Source: Gammaproteobacteria bacterium (GTDB lineage Bacteria > Pseudomonadota > Gammaproteobacteria > Acidiferrobacterales > SPGG2). From it: DNA of 58,476 nucleotides. A program made the translations under genes and the position numbers. The notes under the pieces were generated by a model. It did no database searches. It was not told the origin of the DNA and was given only the letters and a program-made list of their open reading frames with translations. The stretch is from the NCBI GenBank assembly GCA_029861845.1, contig JAOTYM010000011.1:1-58476 (forward strand), read 5' to 3'. Below are positions 52,609 to 58,476 of the stretch, in pieces; the first letter of the stretch is position 1; the number at the start of each line of letters is the position of its first letter.

Positions 52609-53022
52609 CTAGCTTGCGACGCCATAGATTATGTCAAACACAATTCGTGTGTTGCGACCTAGCAAAACAAGATCACCGACTCGCACACGCACGTAGCTGT
52701 TGGGTAAGGGGGTCAACTGCGCTTCGAGATCGGCCGGCAAGGCACGCCCTTCAAGCCCAGGCGGTAAGGTATCTCGTTTTGCTAAGCCCGGTGGGAAATT
52801 ACCCCCACGTTTGGCCAGGCCCGCCGGCATCTTCTTTCCCTTGTGCTTCTTGTGATGACGATAATACTGATGGATCAGTCTACGATCGTGATCATTGAAG
52901 CTGACATCGATCACCGGCATGTCATCTTTCACTACGACGCGCCTGGAGGTCAGTAGGTCGGTGGCACAGCCGTGCGCGAGCCGTGCAACCAGTGCGATCA
53001 ATAGAATCCTGTACGTGTTCAT
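52609..53022 (-). CDS. CigR/RcnB-like small exported protein
   Basis: 137 aa. N-terminal signal (RILLIALVARLAHGC, possible lipid Cys). The middle is basic (YYRHHKKHKGKKMP) and then carries P-x-G-L-x-x-R repeats: MPAGLAKR, FPPGLAKR, LPPGLEGR. A final domain of about 45 residues (VRVRVGDLVLLGRNTRIVFDIIYG) matches the CigR/RcnB type. RcnB is a periplasmic nickel-homeostasis protein and CigR an anti-virulence regulator. Start ATG 53022; a longer start at 53055 is unlikely. Confidence 0.7.
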   Translation of the reverse strand: MNTYRILLIALVARLAHGCATDLLTSRRVVVKDDMPVIDVSFNDHDRRLIHQYYRHHKKHKGKKMPAGLAKRGGNFPPGLAKRDTLPPGLEGRALPADLEAQLTPLPNSYVRVRVGDLVLLGRNTRIVFDIIYGVAS

Positions 53023-53045
53023 CTGCGATCCTCTATGACATGAAA

Positions 53046-53067
53046 ATAGGCCCAAAAAAGGGCCTAT
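53046..53067. other. Hairpin with A-loop ahead of the CigR-like gene
   Basis: ATAGGCCC-A6-GGGCCTAT, an 8-bp perfect stem with a six-base A loop (T loop on the minus strand), 24 bp upstream of the start. It may fold in the leader of the CigR-like message or end a transcript; the position favours the leader. Confidence 0.45.
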
Positions 53068-53220
53068 GAAAACACTTCCATTTAACTTTTATAGTCGATC
53101 ACACATCGAATACGAGTCGTGATGGGCATTATATCCTGTGGAACCACACCCCTGAGATCGAAACCCCCCTGCTTTTCTTTGTGCAAGATCTTCTTCTTTC
53201 TGGCACGTCGTCGCGAACAA

Positions 53221-53247
53221 AAAAGCCGGGCGTTGGGCCCGGCTTTT
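53221..53247. terminator. Bidirectional-type terminator after the OmpA-like gene
   Basis: AAAAGCCGGG-N7-CCCGGCTTTT, ten pairs, 24 bp beyond the minus-strand stop at 53272. On the minus strand the stem runs into CTTTTTTG, a classical terminator. Confidence 0.8.
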
Positions 53248-53271
53248 CGGTTGTGATGCGGTTGACTTCTA

Positions 53272-53793
53272 TCAACGACGATAGATGACACCTACGGACA
53301 GCATATCGACGTCGTCATCGGCGTCGAAGTGTTCCCATTCGCCGCGTACGCCCCAATTGCCAGCGCCGTAGTTGAGGCCGAACCCATACATGATATCTGT
53401 GCCGTCATCACTCGAACCGAGAACAGGCACTGACACATCGGAGTCCCACATATAAATACCGGCTTTGCCGAAAATCGAGAACCGATCCCGCAGGGGAAAA
53501 CTGGCGACACCGGCAACTTGGATCCCATCGACTTCGACATCGCCCGCGACGAGTGGCACGTCGATATCGAATGAACCCAAATCAGTATAACCGCCCTCGA
53601 GTGCGTAGCGATCGGTGAACTGGTAACCCCCATAAAACTTCTGACCCGAATCATCGTCCAAGGCGCTAGCATCGACATCGGTGCTGCCCGTACCGGCGCC
53701 GACGTACCAGTTGCTCTCGGCCGCCGATGCGACCGGGATAGCGATAACACCTAGACAGATGATAATCGCGGTAATCAATCGTTTGATATCCAT
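53272..53793 (-). CDS. OmpA-like outer-membrane beta-barrel protein
   Basis: 173 aa. Sec signal ITAIIICLGVIAIPVASAA, then SNWYVGAGTGSTDVDAS and alternating strands (GYQFTDRYALEGGYTDLG, GLNYGAGNWGVRGEWEHF) ending in a short aromatic/basic terminus (VGVIYRR). This is the eight-strand OmpA transmembrane pattern. Acidic loops (DADDDVD) may bind cations. It has its own terminator and is monocistronic. Confidence 0.82.
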   Translation of the reverse strand: MDIKRLITAIIICLGVIAIPVASAAESNWYVGAGTGSTDVDASALDDDSGQKFYGGYQFTDRYALEGGYTDLGSFDIDVPLVAGDVEVDGIQVAGVASFPLRDRFSIFGKAGIYMWDSDVSVPVLGSSDDGTDIMYGFGLNYGAGNWGVRGEWEHFDADDDVDMLSVGVIYRR

Positions 53794-54036
53794 TCTGCTC
53801 TACCTCTATTAAACTGAGTTAATACACTTATCGCGCAGGCGCGACATTCAACAAACACACTCTAGTCGAGGAATATGCGATGTCAAACTGTTGGCGGGCA
53901 CCCCTTGCAACAAGTAGTCTCAGACCGCTCAGCGGCTGAAACCGACCGCTTAGCTCTACAAACCATGGCGATGTTGATGTCGGCGCGTTCCGCGCCCTCC
54001 AGAGACGGCGTCTAACCCGCAAATCAAGGTCACTTA

Positions 54037-54309
54037 TTGTGGAGCGGAGCTACATCATTAAAACTACTAAGCGTTGTCCCGAGGTCCGTCACGCGAGACG
54101 AGAAGCTCGCCTTTGTGCAAAACTCGCTGCTCAACCTGCCTGGCATGAGCGACGGCTCAGTCACGGTCATTGACCTCAAGAAGCAGCAGGTAATCGGCAA
54201 CATCGACACGCTGAAGGAGCAGGGCTTCAACGCCAACCTCATCGTGCTCTTGCCCGAGTGGTACAACGCGATGGGTCACTGCAACAACGGACCTGCATCC
54301 TGCTTCTAG
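54037..54309 (+). pseudogene. C-terminal remnant of a beta-propeller (YncE-like) protein
   Basis: About 90 codons. DEKLAFVQNSLLNLPGMSDGSVTVIDLKKQQVIGNI looks like one blade of a YVTN/YncE propeller, and the end NLIVLLPEWYN with CNNGPASCF looks like the protein's natural C-terminus. There is no start other than a TTG and no room for the other blades: upstream are an intergenic stretch and the omp gene. So it is probably the stump of a deleted gene. Confidence 0.5.
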
Positions 54310-54455
54310 CAGCCTGAATGCGACGGCGGTGCCATTCGGACCGCCGTCGCAAGACCACCTGATCGACGAGACGATACACACTTACAGTTGCGCATGCAGC
54401 AGCTGAACGTCTGCTATGAGGACCTGCCCCGTTACGGACTTTGCGGGTTCGATCT

Positions 54456-55871
54456 TCAACTTGCCGGTGCGATATTTTGGTTCATGCTAAAGAGGTTGTC
54501 CGGGTCAAACTTTGCCTTGATTTCTTTCAGCCGTTCGTAGTTTGATCCGTAATTGTCGGGGACGCGCGCCTGGTCATCTCCTGACATGAAGTTGATATAA
54601 CCACCCTCCTCAGAATACGGCTGAAGGGCATCGTAGTAGCCACGCACCCAACCAGTGTTCTTTTCATTGTCGGCAGGATTGCGCCATGTTCCTGCGATGA
54701 CGACCGCAAAATCGGTATCTCTGTGCGCGAAAGCTGTTTCATCGGCGGTCACGCGATGGCACGCTCCGTTGATCGGGAACAGGAACGCTCCGGACTCAAG
54801 GGTCGGCACCCTTGCACCATGCTCAAGATGCACCGCCACAGCTTCGTCAGGAATCTCGCGTGCGAAGTTGGCTTTCCAGTAATGCTGCAGGCCACGCGGG
54901 AGAAGTTCATCGAAAAGAGTGTTGATCACCGGATAGGGCATACGCCAGAGGGCCTGGCCGACGACAGGGCCCAAGTCTTTTAAGGTGTCGATCACCCTCT
55001 CATCTTCGTCGCTTGATCCACTCCAACAGGCGACCACGGCCGCCACAGGTTTGTCATGCCAGTCTTCGGGCACGAACGGAAGCGGTGGCGCGAGCACCAA
55101 AGCGAAAACCGCCCCCAGCTCTTCGGGCGCGTCGGCGATAAATTTCTGGTAGTTACGAAGCACATCCCCATCAAGGTGGTAGAAGGTCGACCCGCCGAGG
55201 ATCTCGCCGATGGGATGGAGCTGGTATTCGAAGGAGGTGATGACACCGAAGTTGCCGCCGCCGCCTCGGATGGCCCAGAAGAGATCAGGATGCCGTTCCT
55301 TATCGCAGGTCACAAAGGCACCTTCGGCCGTCACGATATCAGCCGAGACCAGATTATCGCAGGACAGCCCGCAGCGACGGCTCAGGTGGCCAATGCCACC
55401 GCCGAGAGTGAGGCCGGCAATGCCCGTGGTCGAGACAATACCCCCTGTTGTCGCCAGGCTGAAGGCATGGGTCGCGTGATCTAAATCACCCCATGTGCAG
55501 CCTCCTTCGGCACGCACTGTCCGCCGCTCTGGATGGACCCGAATTCCCTTCATTCGTCCAAGATCGAGAACAAGACCATCATCGCAAGTCCCGAAACCAG
55601 GCACACTATGTCCGCCGCCGCGAACCGCCAACAAGAGATCATGCTTGCGGGAAAATTCCACTGCTGCCATTACATCGGCCACGCCTGCGGGCCGAACGAT
55701 CAGCGACGGGCGGCGATCGTGTATGGCATTGTAGACCTCTCGCGCCTCATCATAGTCGTCATCGTGTGGCTGGATTAATACGCCGCGAAGTAGCGTCTTG
55801 AATCGCTCAATTTCCTCGGTCTCTAAAGCGATCGCATCGCCGTGACGGTTTTTGAACCGCTGTGCTGACAT
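54456..55871 (-). CDS. BBE-like FAD-linked oxidoreductase
   Basis: 471 aa. PCMH-type FAD domain: RPAGVADVMAAVEFSRKHDLLLAVRGGGHSVPGFG, where the His is the likely covalent flavin site; STTGIAGLTLGGGIGHLSRRCGLSCDNLVSADIVTA, and a Cys two residues before DN that could give a second bond. The C-terminal BBE motif is NYGSNYERLKEIKAKFDPDNLFSMNQNI. It oxidises sugars or other alcohol/amine substrates with oxygen; substrate unknown. Confidence 0.88.
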   Translation of the reverse strand: MSAQRFKNRHGDAIALETEEIERFKTLLRGVLIQPHDDDYDEAREVYNAIHDRRPSLIVRPAGVADVMAAVEFSRKHDLLLAVRGGGHSVPGFGTCDDGLVLDLGRMKGIRVHPERRTVRAEGGCTWGDLDHATHAFSLATTGGIVSTTGIAGLTLGGGIGHLSRRCGLSCDNLVSADIVTAEGAFVTCDKERHPDLFWAIRGGGGNFGVITSFEYQLHPIGEILGGSTFYHLDGDVLRNYQKFIADAPEELGAVFALVLAPPLPFVPEDWHDKPVAAVVACWSGSSDEDERVIDTLKDLGPVVGQALWRMPYPVINTLFDELLPRGLQHYWKANFAREIPDEAVAVHLEHGARVPTLESGAFLFPINGACHRVTADETAFAHRDTDFAVVIAGTWRNPADNEKNTGWVRGYYDALQPYSEEGGYINFMSGDDQARVPDNYGSNYERLKEIKAKFDPDNLFSMNQNIAPAS

Positions 55872-56033
55872 ACTTGCCTCCTCGCTTCCGTTTGTATCGT
55901 TGTCACGCCTATTCCCCGGATCGACGCGCTGAAGAACATACGCGCTGCTTCGGCCACCGCTAATGCATCATTTTGATCCGTCTTGTGTCCTTGCCAAAAG
56001 GGAAATACGACGCGCGCCGCGATGCCCCAATTG

Positions 56034-56612
56034 TCAAAGCAATTGCACGAACGGCCTTACTCCGAACAGTATTTCATGAAGCCAAAAAACGGTCGCTGCA
56101 TATAGAATTAGGCCAACCACAACCACGACAACATCGTTAGCCCTAAATTCAGGCGCACCGGGTATTGGGCGAGCAATTCGACTCTTCATCGAGATACGAT
56201 CTGCAACGGCCCACAGCAGGAACGATCCAAACAGCAACACATCGCCTAAGGTGCCGTTTACCAACAGGTGAGCCAAGGCCCAAACCTTGACCGCCAAGAG
56301 CTGCGGATGCTTTACAGCGCTTTTGATTCGCCCAGGGAAATAGGGCGCAAGAAAAAGAACGAACGTTGGCAACAACAGAACGGCAGCCACATGGTGTAAC
56401 CAACTAGGCGATACATAAAGTAGCGTGGGCGCCTGCCTAAGGTCCGCGTAGCCCCTCACCATGAGAACAATGCCGATGAGTGAAATAATGCCGTAGAGTG
56501 ATTTCCAGCCGAGTTCGCTCGTTGCCGCAAGCTTATCGCGCAGCGGCAACGCCACGATGGACACAGAATGCATACCGAAAAACAACACAAGACCTAGCAG
56601 GAGTTGCCGCAT
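56034..56612 (-). CDS. NnrU family membrane protein
   Basis: 192 aa with about six membrane helices. HPQLLAVKVWALAHLLVNGTLGDVLLFGSFLLWAV, FFGMHSVSIV at the start and HHVAAVLLLPTFVLFL are NnrU hallmarks. NnrU was linked to nitrite/nitric oxide reduction in Rhodobacter and is related to isoprenoid/methyltransferase-type membrane proteins. No nir or nor gene is here. ATG 56612 follows CAACTC, with no strong Shine-Dalgarno. Confidence 0.85.
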   Translation of the reverse strand: MRQLLLGLVLFFGMHSVSIVALPLRDKLAATSELGWKSLYGIISLIGIVLMVRGYADLRQAPTLLYVSPSWLHHVAAVLLLPTFVLFLAPYFPGRIKSAVKHPQLLAVKVWALAHLLVNGTLGDVLLFGSFLLWAVADRISMKSRIARPIPGAPEFRANDVVVVVVGLILYAATVFWLHEILFGVRPFVQLL

Positions 56613-57065
56613 ATAGAGATAAGTCCTTTAGATAAACATTGACGTCGGCACCGCTCTTGAGTTCGCAGAGGCGACGCCTTCCTCGTGCAGTCTGTTCGCT
56701 GTCCAGCCTGCGCCATGCGGGTAGTGATAACGGTGCACCAACTTACGAGCCTAGTCAATTATTTCGAACGACCGCAATAAGGGTCGGAAGTGTCAGAGAA
56801 CAATTCACGGACAACCTCACCGCCACAATCCTTGTCGCTATGGAGCAAACGGCCATTTCAGGGCCGTAATCGTTTCGGGAACGGACCCTTTTAGGAGAAG
56901 GCCTGTCGCTTCACCGAAATTCCTGCGACTATCTGATGCGGGACCATTGGGTGAATTTTCTGGAAATTAAGTAGGCGGTAACGCGTCCAGCGGCCACGGG
57001 TCCGACTAACTTGCAGCAAAACTTATAGGAATGTCGCGCCGTTTGCTGAGCCGGGGCACAGCAAT
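56613..57065. other. Intergenic stretch without a supportable gene
   Basis: About 450 bp between NnrU (minus) and the PilZ gene end (minus). A 76-codon plus-strand frame (56639-56869) has no Shine-Dalgarno and no protein-like character. No hairpin terminator is convincing. I see nothing else. Confidence 0.5.
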
Positions 57066-57641
57066 TTACGAGCGAGAAATAACCCTGAGGTGGGGCTTTG
57101 TCTTAGACGGCCTTACAACGCCGCGCAAGATAGTGTAGACCTGTTTATCGAGATGATCGAACTTAAGCGCCGCTCCGCCTATCTCAACTCGTACAACTTT
57201 GGCTGGCAAACGGCAGTGTCTGGGCTTTCCCCCGGGCCGAATCTTAAGCACTAACTCAACCTGGGTGCCTTTGAGCAGAGTGAAAGTTTCAGTTTCGATA
57301 TATGCACCGTCAAGGCCGATATCGAGGAGTCTGCACTTCCTTATGTCCACACCGTCATAGGCGAACACCTTTACATCGGTCACGCGACGCGCACCGGCGC
57401 GACGTTCGACTCGCAGCGGTTTACTGGTCAGATCTACCTCCCGTACTAACGGGCTTCTCCGCGTGGGCGGAGACAATTCATATACGGACCGAATGCAGTC
57501 CAATGCTTTATCCTCCTTACGTTGACCAACCTCGGTGCGCCGATCTTCCTTCTTCGTTTCCCACCGTATCATCTGGCGGCGATCCGTTCGCCTACGCCTA
57601 GCCTTTGTGCGCCGTTCGCCGCCAGGCTCTGTCTTGCTCAT
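57066..57641 (-). CDS. PilZ-domain protein with basic N-terminal region
   Basis: 191 aa from ATG 57641. The first 45 residues are very basic and Arg-rich (ERRTKARRRRTDRRQMIRW). The PilZ domain begins RVERRAGARRVTDV, the RxxxR c-di-GMP-binding motif, with the second motif in DIGLDGAYIE and an extended C-terminus (VVRVEIGGAALKFDHLDKQVYTILRG). PilZ proteins bind c-di-GMP and pass the signal on to partners. A longer frame start upstream is not homologous. Confidence 0.8.
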   Translation of the reverse strand: MSKTEPGGERRTKARRRRTDRRQMIRWETKKEDRRTEVGQRKEDKALDCIRSVYELSPPTRRSPLVREVDLTSKPLRVERRAGARRVTDVKVFAYDGVDIRKCRLLDIGLDGAYIETETFTLLKGTQVELVLKIRPGGKPRHCRLPAKVVRVEIGGAALKFDHLDKQVYTILRGVVRPSKTKPHLRVISRS

Positions 57642-57819
57642 GACCGTTTTCCGTGTCGGCGGCGCACCCAGCGCACAGCCGACAGGTCGTCGATGCGACC
57701 CCACTGGGTGGCGAGCGCCACGGTGCGCGCCACAGCCAGCATCGCTGCCAGCCCAATTTCGATCAAGCGATTGCGAAAGCACATGCTGTCCTCCCGTCTA
57801 GACGCAAGTCTAGCCAGTA

Positions 57820-57900
57820 ATTAACAGGCTGCTTTCCCTAAAACCTCTGGTGGGACGCAAAGCGATGGCCGTGGTCCTGAAGCCGACCCGGTAAACAGAT
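57820..57900 (+). ncRNA. Possible c-di-GMP riboswitch-like (GEMM) element, incomplete
   Basis: GTGGGACGCAAAGC at 57850-57863 is identical over 14 bases to the conserved core I recall for the Vibrio Vc2 GEMM-I aptamer, and GGCC follows four bases later as in the aptamer. An AAACC and a minimal ACC-TCT-GGT stem precede it where the aptamer has a GAAA-capped helix. The 3' half is poorly matched. On this strand the sequence is divergent from the PilZ gene, and no clear downstream gene exists in the window. It may be a divergent or decayed element. Confidence 0.3.
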
Positions 57901-57967
57901 AGTCTCGACAAGGCCCAATCCTTGCCAGAGCTTCCGAACGGGAGGTGCGATACGAATACCGCCAGCT

Positions 57968-57986
57968 ACACACGCACTCCGTGTGT
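57968..57986 (+). terminator. Hairpin downstream of the GEMM-like core
   Basis: ACACACG-CACTC-CGTGTGT, a 7-bp stem with a 5-base loop, followed by CACGCCC and four T. It is a weak terminator candidate about 100 bp past the aptamer-like core, where an expression platform could lie. Confidence 0.35.
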
Positions 57987-58360
57987 CACGCCCTTTTCCG
58001 TATCCTCTATTTAAGTTTACTAGTATATACCGTACTAAGCATCTCGTTTTTCTAAGTCATTGAATTCTATTTACAATTAGCCGTTTTACACCGTGAGATT
58101 GCGTCGAATCTCGAGCCGGCGCCGGCACGATCTGGTGGGAATCAGGATCAGCTGACGGGGGCGGGCGCGGGCATTGTCTACTTGATTGGGAATCGGATGG
58201 TCGAGACGGTGCGGGTCGTATCTGTGATTATTGGTGCGGCCACAGGATCCTCAAGGGGATGTTGTACGCCATACAAACGGCTCGCGCGTGCCCGCTTTTC
58301 TGGCGAGGCCGCCTGGTGGGCGTTGTGCTTGGCGTACCCAAACGATGCCTAGGGTGATGA

Positions 58361-58476
58361 TTACTTCTTACGACCGCCAACACCGGCTCGCTTGGCGATA
58401 CGGGCAGGCGGGGTGATGGGTTCAATCTCGGCGTCCTTGGTCATCGCCGCAAGCGGTTGCGGCCGGCCGATACCGT
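58361..58476 (-). CDS. C-terminal part of an unknown gene running off the window
   Basis: The minus-strand frame from the window end to the TAA at 58361-58363 gives 37 codons with good codon use, ending GRPQPLAAMTKDAEIEPI, TPPARIAKRAGVGGRKK. The basic tail is typical of a cytoplasmic nucleic-acid or ribosome-associated protein, but no family can be named. It could also be chance, since only 116 bases are visible. Confidence 0.4.
   Translation of the reverse strand, partial: GIGRPQPLAAMTKDAEIEPITPPARIAKRAGVGGRKK

Larger units (their letters stand above)
57642..58360. other. Intergenic region upstream of PilZ, mostly unexplained
   Basis: About 720 bp. It contains the GEMM-like core, the hairpin at 57968, an AT-rich segment at about 58010-58080 and, from about 58054 to 58350 on the plus strand, an open but start-less frame (glycine-rich, LTGAGAGIVYLIGNRMVETVRV). 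None is a supportable gene. The PilZ promoter must lie near 57650-57800, but no clear hexamers are seen. Confidence 0.45.

Noticed and set aside
58054-58350. Start-less glycine-rich plus-strand frame (LTGAGAGIVYLIGNR)
   Set aside because: No start codon or Shine-Dalgarno and an in-frame TAA just upstream; kept only as a note in the spacer entry.
1-58476. CRISPR arrays, insertion sequences, phage genes, rRNA
   Set aside because: No regularly spaced repeats, transposase or integrase motifs, or rRNA sequence were seen on either strand.

Overview
The window reads as chromosomal DNA of a gammaproteobacterium with a broad, scavenging metabolism, plausibly marine or host-associated. This rests on gene content: the oxygen-independent ubiquinone genes ubiT/ubiU/ubiV next to ubiD, a PA2778/PA2779 pair, NnrU, a DMSP-lyase-like M24 protein beside a dimethylglycine-dehydrogenase-like enzyme, and a sulfatase locus. 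I see no phage genes, insertion sequences, CRISPR array, tRNA or rRNA. The exact taxon cannot be resolved from the sequence alone.

Layout. 0-0.9 kb: end of a nitrile hydratase locus (beta subunit, accessory protein). 1-5.5 kb (minus strand): a DMGDH/GcvT-type flavoenzyme, a DddP-like M24 protein and a DUF364-type protein. 5.7-8.4 kb: a GST, then an arsR-permease pair with two copies of an AT-rich palindromic operator, then a small membrane-anchored protein. 8.8-10.1 kb: a response regulator and an ABM-like small protein. 10.2-21.3 kb: a pyrimidine locus. A glutamine amidotransferase, a uracil permease and a yeast-type cytosine deaminase lie on the plus strand. They face a minus-strand series of BMP-type ABC transporter genes, URC1, URC4 and upp, so cytosine or uracil import, UMP formation and the URC ring-opening route are encoded together. 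21.3-23.4 kb: an enoyl-CoA hydratase and a PaaK-like CoA ligase. 24-31.8 kb: a GntR/DUF1648 pair, a threonine-dehydratase-like enzyme, a secreted dienelactone hydrolase, DUF1059, a methyltransferase, a membrane-anchored ankyrin protein and a Tat-exported aldo/keto reductase.

31.9-34.6 kb: an operon of an ectoine-synthase-like cupin, a 6PGDH-like dehydrogenase and an HpcH/HpaI aldolase, followed by a GFA-family protein. 34.8-41.7 kb: a GC-richer operon of a Tat-exported solute-binding protein, two permeases, an ATPase, a CxPxR sulfatase and its formylglycine-generating enzyme. 41.9-44 kb: a GST-like protein, a gamma-glutamylcyclotransferase and a broken PhyH gene. 44-50.4 kb: ubiD, ubiT, ubiV, ubiU and a B12-type radical SAM gene, with FNR/Anr boxes in both divergent promoter regions, which points to anaerobic control. 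50.7-58.5 kb: small envelope genes, PA2778/PA2779, a CigR-like protein, an OmpA-like barrel, a beta-propeller remnant, a BBE-type flavoenzyme, NnrU, a PilZ protein, a possible c-di-GMP-riboswitch-like element and a partial gene at the edge.

One link crosses several loci. DddP chemistry would release acrylate and the URC route is reported to release 3-hydroxypropionate. The PaaK-like ligase and the hydratase, which keeps both crotonase glutamates, could channel both products through 3-hydroxypropionyl-CoA or acryloyl-CoA. This is inference, but testable.
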